Source: Accumulibacter sp.
Lineage (GTDB): Bacteria; Pseudomonadota; Gammaproteobacteria; Burkholderiales; Rhodocyclaceae
Assembly (NCBI GenBank): GCA_031274075.1
Contig: JAISQQ010000433.1
Span: 1 to 20,892, forward strand
Direction of reading: 5' to 3'
DNA length: 20,892 nucleotides
In this document: in pieces, positions 1 through 6,550 of the stretch
Layout: every line of letters begins with the position of its first letter
Position numbering within the stretch: the stretch's first letter is position 1
Notes under the pieces: model-generated
Seen by the model: only the letters and a program-made list of their open reading frames with translations
The model's database searches: none
Told to the model about the DNA's origin: nothing
Made by a program: the position numbers and the translations under genes

Positions 1-204
1 ACCGGCAGGCTGGAAGCCCAGGCGCTGTGGATTTCCAGCCTGAACCGCGGCGACTGGCTGTTCCGCCCAAGAATCGCGTGGAATTTCGAACGGAACTGGC
101 GCTTGATCGCGGGGGCCGACGTGTTCAAGGGACCGCCCCTGGGGCTTTTCGGCCGCTACGACGGGCGGGACCGGGTTTATCTGGATGTGCGATACAGTTT
201 TTGA
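1..204 (+). CDS. Outer-membrane beta-barrel protein, C-terminal end (partial)
   Basis: Frame 1 is open from the window edge to TGA at 202-204 and gives the last 67 residues. The pattern alternates aromatic and hydrophobic residues with polar and basic ones (ALWISSLNRGDWLFRPRIAWNF, then a RVYLDVRYSF end). The final residue is Phe, the usual C-terminal signature of outer-membrane beta-barrels recognised by the BAM machinery. The GADVFKGPPLGLFGRYD stretch resembles the end of DUF1302-type barrel proteins, but that family name is from memory only. The start lies outside the window, so size and role cannot be given. A repeat block follows the stop directly, with no terminator for this strand. Confidence 0.55.
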   Translation, partial: TGRLEAQALWISSLNRGDWLFRPRIAWNFERNWRLIAGADVFKGPPLGLFGRYDGRDRVYLDVRYSF

Positions 205-210
205 TGTTCA

Positions 211-238
211 GAGGACAGAAGACAGAGGACAGAAGACA
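211..238. repeat. 14-bp tandem direct repeat, two copies
   Basis: The unit GAGGACAGAAGACA occurs twice in perfect tandem (211-224 and 225-238), seven bases after the stop of the barrel gene. It is purine-rich. It is followed by a short GC-rich hairpin at 249-265 (7-bp stem CGGCGGC/GCCGCCG, loop GAA), the same layout as the repeat element at 1728-1826. Confidence 0.85.
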
Positions 239-248
239 GTGAAGTCAG

Positions 249-305
249 CGGCGGCGAAGCCGCCGGGAAAACAAGGTCCGGTGGATGACGCTACGCTTAT
301 CCGCC
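249..305. repeat. GC hairpin plus BIME/REP-like palindrome
   Basis: Two inverted repeats sit next to each other. The first is the 7-bp hairpin at 249-265. The second is GGTGGAT (280-286) against ATCCGCC (299-305), which pair with one G-T wobble around GACGCTACGCTT. The second resembles the short intergenic palindromes of the form GGCGGAT-N-ATCCGCC that are scattered in many proteobacterial genomes. Neither is followed by a T-run, so a terminator role is unlikely. I see no gene between 306 and 425. Confidence 0.6.
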
Positions 306-425
306 CTGCGCTCGCTTGGATGGCATGAACTCGTGGGGGTGATTTCAAAAACCAGCTTCCTGAAGGGCGACGGGTGACACGGCTGCTTGTTTCACCCCGA
401 TTTACAGCGCCTTTACGCGCCACAT

Positions 426-457
426 AAAAAAGCCGCCCAGTTTTGACTGGGCGGCTT
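426..457 (-). terminator. Rho-independent terminator of the PEP-CTERM gene
   Basis: Perfect 12-bp stem AAGCCGCCCAGT (430-441) / ACTGGGCGGCTT (446-457) with a 4-base loop. Read on the minus strand, it runs into six T residues (A-run 426-431 on the + strand). It lies about 65 bases downstream of the PEP-CTERM stop codon at 522-524. On the + strand no T-run follows, so it acts for the minus-strand gene. Confidence 0.9.
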
Positions 458-521
458 CATTCGAGAATCAGTGCTTATTGCTTTTTATCCATGTACTCTC
501 TAATCCTCGCATGCCCAGGGT

Positions 522-1370
522 TCAGGCGCGACGGTAGCGCGAGAAACCGACCAGACCGAACAGGCCGAGGCTGAAGAGGGCGAGGGAAGCGGGTTCGGGA
601 ACAGAACGCAATAATCCGTCGACCTTGCCTTGTGACGTCACCGTCAGTTGAGAGCAAAATGTGGCTCCGCCGAGAAGCGGGTCATTGCCACACGCTACCG
701 CCGTCGCCGGGCTGTTGATCTGGTTCGTCGCATCAAAAGAGAAAAACAGATCGCCAGCATCGATAATGGAATCAAGAGACACACCAGAGCTGTCCTTGAA
801 AGTACCCGGCAGAGCAGAGCTCACCGCTGTCAGAATATTCGTGGTGCCACTTGTATTAACGGCCCCAAAGAAATTTTGAAGCGATCCGCCCGATGGATCG
901 GCTATCGCGAACTCCGCAAGTGTGACGCCATTGTGTTTCAACTCTATGCTGCCAATTCCAGCATCAAACTTGTAGACAACGCTACCGTCCTGGTTGATAT
1001 GGTCGATGGAACCTGTAAGACCAGTAAATACCAACTCCAAATTTCCGCCAGAAATACCGCTTATCACGCTTTGAGGACCGCTATCACAAGCCCCGGCACA
1101 GTTTTCTTGTACGTAACTGAGCGAATAGATCGCGCCATACTCCATGAATCTTGCGCCTATCTCAACCTCCCCCAAATTATTCAATGCCTGGGTAATCGTT
1201 GTCTGACCGCCGGCAAAAACAAGGTGTCCGATGTTTGTAGACGTGCCAACACTATCAGTCAATTGCCAAGCATCCTGAACGAGATATTCATAACCTGCAT
1301 TGGCAACCGTGCTTGTCAAGGACATCGCACCAACAACGGCGGCTCCCGCCAAAAGCTTACTAAACTTCAT
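522..1370 (-). CDS. PEP-CTERM sorting-domain surface protein (exosortase A substrate)
   Basis: 282 residues, exported. An N-terminal signal peptide (MKFSKLLAGAAVVGAMSLTS, cleavage expected after VANA) precedes a Gly/Ser/Thr-rich secreted domain with two Cys pairs (ENCAGAC; ACGNDPLLGGATFC). The C-terminus is a complete PEP-CTERM signal: VPEP motif, hydrophobic segment SLALFSLGLFGLVGF, and basic tail SRYRRA. In this family the exosortase (XrtA, at 17175) recognises the PEP motif and cleaves near it, and the protein ends up outside, usually tied to exopolysaccharide. I chose the ATG at 1370 because AGGGAG lies six bases upstream. The ATG at 1373 is too close to it, and the in-frame ATG at 1436 lies inside the promoter. 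Base composition is less GC-rich than the neighbours. A relation to floc-forming PepA-type proteins is possible but unproven. Confidence 0.92.
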   Translation of the reverse strand: MKFSKLLAGAAVVGAMSLTSTVANAGYEYLVQDAWQLTDSVGTSTNIGHLVFAGGQTTITQALNNLGEVEIGARFMEYGAIYSLSYVQENCAGACDSGPQSVISGISGGNLELVFTGLTGSIDHINQDGSVVYKFDAGIGSIELKHNGVTLAEFAIADPSGGSLQNFFGAVNTSGTTNILTAVSSALPGTFKDSSGVSLDSIIDAGDLFFSFDATNQINSPATAVACGNDPLLGGATFCSQLTVTSQGKVDGLLRSVPEPASLALFSLGLFGLVGFSRYRRA

Positions 1371-1428
1371 CATGATCTCCCTAGCCAAGTTACTGCAAAA
1401 AAAGCAAACTCTGAATCCGGCTTGGTAA

Positions 1429-1444
1429 AGCAACAAACATACCA
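1429..1444 (-). promoter_or_regulatory. Sigma-54 (-24/-12) promoter for the PEP-CTERM gene
   Basis: On the minus strand the sequence reads TGGTATGTTTGTTGCT. This has the invariant GG and GC dinucleotides exactly 10 bases apart and fits the consensus TGGCACG-N4-TTGCT at 13 of the positions that count, by eye. The start site would be near 1418, giving a 5' leader of about 48 bases before the ATG at 1370. PEP-CTERM/exosortase genomes are known to use the PrsK/PrsR two-component system with RpoN. No regulator gene is in this window. Confidence 0.72.
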
Positions 1445-1528
1445 GGTCTTAAAAAACATAGGGTTAAAGAAAACAAAGGCCAATTCATAGTTTGGATTGT
1501 AAAAATATCCGACACTCGAAAACGCCAC

Positions 1529-1589
1529 GTCATTCCAATCGCCGGCAACGGCGCGGTATTTGAGAACCTGTCTCAATAGTCACTCTCAT
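1529..1589 (-). pseudogene. vapC-like PIN toxin remnant, frameshifted 5' end
   Basis: An ATG at 1589 begins three bases after the stop of the antitoxin-like remnant (1593-1595), the spacing of a toxin-antitoxin operon. It reads MRVTIET, and after a frameshift of one or two bases continues VLKYRAVAGDWND. Joined, this matches the start of PIN-domain VapC toxins, MRVTIDTNVLVRAVxGDD. The catalytic Asp of DTN is Glu here and the Asn codon is damaged. After GDWND the similarity stops, so the rest of the toxin is gone. The identification rests on recall of the family motif over about 20 residues. Confidence 0.5.
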
Positions 1590-1592
1590 GCG

Positions 1593-1721
1593 TCACCGCC
1601 TCCGGGCCGCCGCGCCGGTTTCGATCATCGCTTCGTTCATCTCCTCGACGCTCGTGATCTTCCGGGTCTTGCCGGCAAGCAAGCCGAGGAAGCCATCAAT
1701 CGTTCCGGCCGGCCGGGTGAC
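1593..1721 (-). pseudogene. AbrB/MazE-family antitoxin remnant (C-terminal part)
   Basis: The minus strand reads VTRPAGTIDGFLGLLAGK, then TRKITSVEEMNEAM, then IETGAAARRR and a TGA at 1593-1595. This resembles the C-terminal toxin-binding tail of AbrB-type VapB antitoxins (GxIDxFxGxLAxKTxKxxxxEEINEA). The DNA-binding N-terminal part is missing. Upstream the frame runs into the palindromic repeat at 1728-1826 and hits a stop there, so the element appears to have replaced the 5' end of the gene. The VapC-like start directly downstream supports the call. Confidence 0.5.
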
Positions 1722-1727
1722 CAGACA

Positions 1728-1826
1728 GGTATCAGACGACAGGGATCAGGGATCAGGGATCAGTAATTCTTGCGGGCGCAAAGCGCCCGGTAATTGATCT
1801 GACATCTGATCCCTGTCATCTGATCC
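1728..1826. repeat. Palindromic repeat element with 22-bp inverted arms and heptad repeats
   Basis: The left arm (1728-1749) is nearly the exact reverse complement of the right arm (1806-1826): CTGATCCCTGTC, one variable base, TCTGAT, one variable base, C. The left side also carries the heptad AGGGATC three times (1741-1761). The centre holds the hairpin CGGGCGC-AAA-GCGCCCG (1773-1789). The whole can fold into one long imperfect hairpin. The right arm overlaps the last codons and the stop of the nitroreductase-family gene, and the left arm abuts the antitoxin remnant. No coding capacity. Confidence 0.8.
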
Positions 1827-2889
1827 TTGCCGACAACTCGTCGAGCGTCTTGCGGAGCGAGCGTGAACGGGGGGGAGGGGAATGGCCAACGCGGCAGAAA
1901 AAGGCGAAGCTGTCGTCTTCCTTCGCGCCCGCGACGCTTTCGAATCGCGCCGCCAGCGCGCGCGCCTGGCGGGCGATCCGGGGCAGGGAGGAGAATTCCC
2001 TTTGTTCGCGCGCGTACCAGCGGAAGATGAGCGGCGTCATCTCGGGCTGGAGATGCAGGCCGAGGGAGGCCGCGGTCAGCCACAGGCGTTGCAGGGCGAC
2101 GCCGGCGCGGACGTGATCGAGGAATTCGACGGGCCGCGTGGCGGGCTTCATCAGGATGTGGCCGGCGCAGGCCAGCGCGGGGATGAAATCGAGTTGCACG
2201 CGCGGAACGATCGTGCCGCCGAGGTAGCGGTTGAAAAACGCGACGCGCTCCCAGCGTTGCATCACCCAGCGCATCAGCAGGGTGGTCGCCGGATCGACGC
2301 CGACGGCTTGGTCGGGGATGCGGTCGGCGCTGTAGCGCGCCTTCCATTCGATGATGTCGCGGTGCACCGGGTAGGCTTCCGGGCAGGTCAGGCGGATGCC
2401 GGCGTTTTGCCAGAGCAGGCGGGCGACGGCGAAGCGATCCGCGAACGATTCGAAAAACCGGAGCGTGTAGCCGTCGCCCACGGCGGCGGCCAGCGCGTCT
2501 TTTTGCGCCGGGGCGAGCGGCGTCGCGCGCATCGCCCGGCGTTGCACCGAGCGCGTTTCGACGTGGCGCAGCAGCGGGTCTTCGGCCATCGCCGCCGGAC
2601 TGAGCGTCACCTCGTAGATGGGCGCTTCGTCCGGGCTGCCGGGACGGAGCTTCCATTCGGCCCGCAAGGCGAAGCGCGTCGCGGCGAGGCGCAGCGTTTC
2701 CAGCAGCGCGCCGTGCGCCATGTGGCTGGCGTGCCCGTCGAAGTCGTAGAGGACGTGTTTGCGCGTGTCGAAACCGTGGATGGCGAGCCGCGAATCCGAG
2801 ACGATTTCGAAGCGCCACGGCTGCGTGTTGTCGCCGCTGGGCGCCCAGCGCGCGAGGTCAAGGATCTTTTCGAGGGTTTCGCGTGACAT
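1816..2889 (-). CDS. Nitroreductase-family protein (FMN-type)
   Basis: 357 residues, no signal peptide, predicted cytoplasmic. The N-terminus LARWAPSGDNTQPWRF (about residues 12-27) is the usual flavin-binding start of nitroreductase-like proteins. The C-terminal VGHSPPPRSRS (about 333-343) matches the conserved RxG-PPP-RS end of the family. At 357 residues it is longer than the roughly 200-residue single-domain enzymes and closer to the two-lobed Acg-type proteins, which may bind FMN without being typical reductases. Substrate unknown. It lies 90 bases downstream of a ThiF/E1-like gene on the same strand. The ATG at 2889 has only a weak ribosome site. The last codons and the TGA lie inside the repeat element, so the original C-terminus may have been altered. 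Confidence 0.75.
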   Translation of the reverse strand: MSRETLEKILDLARWAPSGDNTQPWRFEIVSDSRLAIHGFDTRKHVLYDFDGHASHMAHGALLETLRLAATRFALRAEWKLRPGSPDEAPIYEVTLSPAAMAEDPLLRHVETRSVQRRAMRATPLAPAQKDALAAAVGDGYTLRFFESFADRFAVARLLWQNAGIRLTCPEAYPVHRDIIEWKARYSADRIPDQAVGVDPATTLLMRWVMQRWERVAFFNRYLGGTIVPRVQLDFIPALACAGHILMKPATRPVEFLDHVRAGVALQRLWLTAASLGLHLQPEMTPLIFRWYAREQREFSSLPRIARQARALAARFESVAGAKEDDSFAFFCRVGHSPPPRSRSLRKTLDELSARIR

Positions 2890-2923
2890 GTGTTTTCGAG
2901 TGGAAAGTGAAAGATGGCAATTC

Positions 2924-2972
2924 GGGCCGTCCGCCGGCCCGCGGGTGAACGAAAAGCCGGAGGCGTTCCGGC
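2924..2972 (-). terminator. Two consecutive hairpins, possible terminator after the ThiF-like gene
   Basis: On the minus strand, eight bases past the ThiF-like stop, GCCGGA and TCCGGC (2956-2961 / 2967-2972) form a 6-bp hairpin followed by TTTTCGTT. A second 6-bp hairpin GGGCCG/CGGCCC lies at 2924-2940. The T-run is short, so termination may be partial, which would leave the nitroreductase gene coupled to or weakly separated from the ThiF-like gene. Confidence 0.4.
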
Positions 2973-2979
2973 CGCTTCT

Positions 2980-3861
2980 TCAGCGTTCGGTTTTCACCGC
3001 GCCGCGGGCCAGCTGCGCGTTGACCAGGAAGACCATCAGCCGCTGCAGCGGATTGCGATGGCCCCACGGCCGCCAGGTCTTGGCGTAGCGCATCCGGTAG
3101 GCGTCGAACTGGCTGGCCCAGGGCGCCAGCTTGACGCCGTTCCGCTTGAGCAGCAGCTTGAGCACTTCGACCGCGGCGACGCCCGCGCAGAGCTGGCAGG
3201 CGGCGATGCAGGACGGCCCCAGGCGTTCCGCGAGCCTGACCCGCGACATGTCGGCGACGTAGCCGCGCTGGAGCATGGCGGGAGACAGGCCGACCATGAA
3301 GCGTATGGCCATTTCGATTTCGCTCTCGCATTCGGCAAAGCCGAAATATTCTTCGAACGGCATGCCGCCGGGCCCGAAGACGAGCAGCGCCGCGCCCAGG
3401 CCCAGCGGCGCCGCGGTCACCACCGGGATGCCCTTGCGTTCGCAGGCGGCGAAGGTCGCGCGCCGGGCGTCGAAGGCGAAGAAATCGAGTCCGTCGACAT
3501 AGACGTCGACGCCGTCCAGGAAGCCGTCCAGCGTGTCGCCCTGGATTCCCGCCGGAAAAACGCGCAGATCGATTTCCGGATTGATGTCCCGGGCCATTTC
3601 AGCCAGCACGTCTATTTTCGGACGCCCGAGCGTGCCGACGCGCGCGCCGACCTGGCGATTGAAATTGACGATGTCGAAGCTGTCGAGGTCGGCGATGGTG
3701 AAGCGGCCGACGCCCATTCGGGCCAGCGTGAGCAGATGCACGCCGCCGACGCCGCCCAGTCCGCCGATCGCCGCGCGCGAAGTCCTGAGGCGCGCCTGCT
3801 CGGCCTCGGTCACCCAGCCGATGTTTCTCGAAAACGCCTTGTCGTAGTCGAACGCCCGCAT
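2980..3861 (-). CDS. ThiF/MoeB/E1-like adenylyltransferase
   Basis: 293 residues with the fold of ubiquitin-like-activating E1 enzymes, which adenylate a protein C-terminus or other carboxylate. Visible motifs are the nucleotide loop GLGGVGG (34-40), the acidic pair D58xD60, the NRQ triplet (68-70, the usual E1 Arg), K82 in LGRPKID, and a late DGLDFF segment. The usual ThiF/MoeB zinc site of two CxxC pairs is not seen; instead there is one cluster, SCIAACQLC. The start ATG at 3861 has AGGGA six bases upstream. The next gene downstream is a nitroreductase-family protein. In mycobacteria the Rv1355c family carries both domains in one chain, so a joint function is likely. No ubiquitin-like or sulfur-carrier partner is visible in the window. 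Confidence 0.82.
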   Translation of the reverse strand: MRAFDYDKAFSRNIGWVTEAEQARLRTSRAAIGGLGGVGGVHLLTLARMGVGRFTIADLDSFDIVNFNRQVGARVGTLGRPKIDVLAEMARDINPEIDLRVFPAGIQGDTLDGFLDGVDVYVDGLDFFAFDARRATFAACERKGIPVVTAAPLGLGAALLVFGPGGMPFEEYFGFAECESEIEMAIRFMVGLSPAMLQRGYVADMSRVRLAERLGPSCIAACQLCAGVAAVEVLKLLLKRNGVKLAPWASQFDAYRMRYAKTWRPWGHRNPLQRLMVFLVNAQLARGAVKTER

Positions 3862-3909
3862 GAGGAGTCCCTGTCTTGTCGTATGATTGATCCTGGAAAC
3901 CGCGCTTGG

Positions 3910-3935
3910 CCGCTGATTTCTTCCGCTGATTTCTT
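3910..3935. repeat. 13-bp perfect tandem repeat
   Basis: CCGCTGATTTCTT occurs twice without a gap (3910-3922, 3923-3935) in the intergenic region between the divergent ThiF-like and permease genes. It may mark a regulator site, or be simple slippage. Confidence 0.8.
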
Positions 3936-4008
3936 CGATTGAGGCCGCATTATGGCAAGTCTTCCTTCTATTTCAAGCGCTCGCCCGTGGAGCGAAGCCG
4001 TCCATCCA

Positions 4009-4052
4009 CGGTTTCCACGCGGTTTTCACGCAGTTTCCACGCGGTTTACATA
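4009..4052. repeat. Four 11-bp tandem repeats in the divergent intergenic region
   Basis: Units CGGTTTCCACG, CGGTTTTCACG, CAGTTTCCACG and a diverged CGGTTTACATA follow each other with exact 11-bp spacing, about one helical turn. They end 39 bases before the start codon of the first permease gene. The position would suit a regulator binding on one face of the helix, but no regulator gene is near. Confidence 0.75.
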
Positions 4053-4091
4053 TTGAGACCCGCCGCCAAATCTAACAGATGAACGCTTCCG

Positions 4092-5321
4092 ATGAATAGT
4101 CTGATCGTCGATTTCCGCCTGGCTTCCCGGAATCTCGGGCGCAATACGCAGCGGACGCTGGTGGCGACGCTGACGGTGGCTTTCGGGATCGTCGCCTTTT
4201 TGCTGGCCGGCGGGTTCATCGCCTGGATTTTCGAGGAGATGCGGGAAAGCGCGATCCATTCGCAGTTCGGGCACGTGCAGATCGTGCGCCCGGGGTTTTT
4301 CGAGCAAGGCATCGCCGATCCCTACGCCTTCCTGCTGCCGGAAGAATCGGAGGAACAGGCGCTCGTCGAAGGCCTGCCGGGATTTCGCGGCCTGGCGCCG
4401 CGCCTGGTCTTCAGCGGCCTGATCAGCCACGGCGAGACGACGATCGCCTTCATCGGCGACGGGGTCGATCCGGTGCAGGAAAAGCCGGTGAGCAGCCGGG
4501 TCAACATCGTCAGCGGCCGCGGCCTCGAAACCGCCGACGAAGCCGCCGTGATCCTGGGCGACGGGCTGGCGCGCGGCATGGGCGTGGCGCCGGGCGACGT
4601 CGTCGTGCTGCTGGCGACGGCGGCCAACGGCAGTCCGAACGCGGTCGAGCTCAAGGTCGCCGGGACCTTCGCCACGACCGCCAAGGAATACGACGATTCG
4701 GCCCTGCGCCTGCCGATCGAGGTGGCCAGGAAGCTGATGCGGGTGCGGGGCGCGACGTCCTGGGTGGTGCTGCTCGACAAGACGGAAAGAACGGCGGAGG
4801 CTTGCCGCAACCTGTCCGGGAAACTGCCCGGGGATCGGTTCGAGGTCGTGCCCTGGACGGCGCTGGCCGATTTCTACAACAAGACGGTGGTGCTGTTCTC
4901 CCGGCAGGTCAGCGTCGTCAAGTTCATCATCGGCATCATCATCGTGCTGACGATTTCCAATACCCAGATGATGAGCGTGCTCGAACGCACCACCGAAATC
5001 GGCACCAGCCTGGCGATCGGGCTGCGGCGCGCGGCCCTGATGCGCGTGTTCGTCGCCGAGGGGGCGCTGATCGGCGCCGCCGGCGGCGCCTTGGGCTTGT
5101 TGGCGGGATTTCTCCTGGCGCGCGTGATTTCCGCGATCGGCATCCCCATGCCGCCGCCGCCGGGCATGGCGATGGGTTTCCTCGGGGAAATACGGATCGT
5201 GCCGCGGCTCGCGGCCGACGCGCTGCTCCTGGCGATTCTCGCCACTTTCGCGGCCAGCCTCCTTCCCGCCTGGAAAGCGAGCCGCATGATCATCGTCGAT
5301 GCCTTGCGCTGGAACCAATGA
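4092..5321 (+). CDS. ABC transporter permease, FtsX/LolE/MacB type (first of pair)
   Basis: 409 residues. One membrane segment near residues 20-43 (LVATLTVAFGIVAFLLAGGFIAW) is followed by a large periplasmic MacB-like domain (about 44-270) and three C-terminal membrane segments (about 275-300, 318-350, 375-395). This is the four-segment layout of FtsX/LolCE-type permeases. The C-terminal LLPAWKASRMIIVDALRW matches the family's typical PAxxASRxxPxEALR end. Such proteins use ATP hydrolysis by a LolD-like partner to move lipoproteins or other envelope material, or to drive periplasmic changes. The start codon has no clear Shine-Dalgarno sequence. It overlaps the next gene by ATGA. No ATPase gene is adjacent, which is unusual. 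Confidence 0.85.
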   Translation: MNSLIVDFRLASRNLGRNTQRTLVATLTVAFGIVAFLLAGGFIAWIFEEMRESAIHSQFGHVQIVRPGFFEQGIADPYAFLLPEESEEQALVEGLPGFRGLAPRLVFSGLISHGETTIAFIGDGVDPVQEKPVSSRVNIVSGRGLETADEAAVILGDGLARGMGVAPGDVVVLLATAANGSPNAVELKVAGTFATTAKEYDDSALRLPIEVARKLMRVRGATSWVVLLDKTERTAEACRNLSGKLPGDRFEVVPWTALADFYNKTVVLFSRQVSVVKFIIGIIIVLTISNTQMMSVLERTTEIGTSLAIGLRRAALMRVFVAEGALIGAAGGALGLLAGFLLARVISAIGIPMPPPPGMAMGFLGEIRIVPRLAADALLLAILATFAASLLPAWKASRMIIVDALRWNQ

Positions 5322-6550
5322 AGCTCATGGCTCATCGGCGATTGAATTTCGCCTGGCGCAACGTCTTCCGGCAGCGCGCCCGCTCGGCGGGGACGCTGGC
5401 GGCGATCGCCCTGGGCGTGGCCGGGCTGATCCTTGCCGGCGGCTTCGTCCAGGACATTTTTTTCCAGTTGGGCGAAGCGGTCATCCATTCGCAGAGCGGG
5501 CATATCCAGGTGGCGCGGAAGGGCTACCGCGAGGGGCGCGTGCGCGCGCCCGAGTCGTTTCTCATCGACCGGCCCGATGAACTCAAGCGCCTCATCGGCG
5601 AGACGCCCGGCGTGCAATTCTCGCTGGCGCGGCTCGGGTTCGCGGGGGTCATCAACAACGGCAAGCGGGATCTGGGCATCATCGGCGAGGGCGGCGAGCC
5701 GTCGGCCGAGGAAAAACTGGGCACCTACCTGCGCTATATCGAGGGCCGTCCGCTCAAGGACGACGACCTGGACGGCATCGTCGTCGGGCAGGGCGTGGCG
5801 AGGTCGTTGGGGCTGGCGCCCGGCGACCGGGTCAACCTGGTCATCAGCCTGGCGCAGGGCGCGGTCAACACGCTCGATTTCGAAGTGACCGGCGTCTTCC
5901 AGAGCTTTTCCAAGGATTTCGACGCGCGCGCCGTGCGCATTCCGCTGCGCGCGGCGCGCGAGCTCATGGACAACGATTCGGCGCACCTGCTGGTGGTGGT
6001 GCTGGAGCGGACGGAAGATACCGACGCCGTGCTGGCGTCGCTGAAGAATCGCCTGGAGAGCCAGGGATTCGAACTGGCGAACTGGCGGGAGCTGTCCGAT
6101 TTCTACGACAAGACGCTGAAGCTCTACGACCGGCAGTTCGGCGTGCTGAGGCTGATCATCCTGCTGATGGTGCTGTTGAGCGTCGCCAACAGCGTCAACA
6201 TGAGCCTGTTCGAGCGCACGCGCGAGTTCGGCACCCTGCTGGCGCTGGGCGACAGGCCGGGAACGGTGTTCCGGCTGATCATGACCGAGAGCGCCCTGCT
6301 GGGGATCTTCGGCGCGGCGATCGGCGTGGCGGCGGGGTGCGTGGCGGCGACGCTCGTTTCGGCGATCGGCATTCCCATGCCGCCGCCGCCCAACGCCAAC
6401 GCCGGCTACACGGCTTTCATCCGCCTGGCGCCGGTTGAAATCGCCCTGGCGGGGGCCATCGGCATGGCGGCGACGATCCTGGCCGCCGTGCTGCCGGCCC
6501 GCCGCGCTTCGCGCCTGAACGTGGTCGAAGCCTTGCGCCAGGGAGTGTGA
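5318..6550 (+). CDS. ABC transporter permease, FtsX/LolE/MacB type (second of pair)
   Basis: 410 residues, paralogous to the preceding gene along its whole length. Shared signposts include AIHSQ/VIHSQ-x-GHxQ after the first membrane segment, the SAIGIPMPPPP motif in the C-terminal loop, and the PARRASRLNVVEALR end. The two proteins probably form a heterodimeric permease. The start ATG at 5318 overlaps the previous stop codon (ATGA), so translation is likely coupled; a second in-frame ATG at 5327 is an alternative. The next gene begins after 192 bases with its own leader, so this pair seems to be a unit apart from the exopolysaccharide operon. Substrate unknown. Confidence 0.85.
   Translation: MKLMAHRRLNFAWRNVFRQRARSAGTLAAIALGVAGLILAGGFVQDIFFQLGEAVIHSQSGHIQVARKGYREGRVRAPESFLIDRPDELKRLIGETPGVQFSLARLGFAGVINNGKRDLGIIGEGGEPSAEEKLGTYLRYIEGRPLKDDDLDGIVVGQGVARSLGLAPGDRVNLVISLAQGAVNTLDFEVTGVFQSFSKDFDARAVRIPLRAARELMDNDSAHLLVVVLERTEDTDAVLASLKNRLESQGFELANWRELSDFYDKTLKLYDRQFGVLRLIILLMVLLSVANSVNMSLFERTREFGTLLALGDRPGTVFRLIMTESALLGIFGAAIGVAAGCVAATLVSAIGIPMPPPPNANAGYTAFIRLAPVEIALAGAIGMAATILAAVLPARRASRLNVVEALRQGV

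Noticed and set aside
249..265. GC hairpin after the partial barrel gene as a terminator
   Set aside because: It is followed by GGGAAAACAAGG with no T-run, so it fits the repeat block better than a Rho-independent terminator.
211..305. Short repeats as a CRISPR array
   Set aside because: The copies are adjacent with no spacers, there are only two units, and no cas gene is present.
208..423. Minus-strand 71-codon frame over the repeat block
   Set aside because: It runs through the palindromic repeats and has no ribosome site or recognisable domain. I regard it as a translation of repeat DNA.
648..1490. Long + strand open frame opposite the PEP-CTERM gene
   Set aside because: The minus-strand frame has a signal peptide, a full PEP-CTERM signal, a promoter and a terminator. 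The + strand frame has no recognisable features and no ribosome site.
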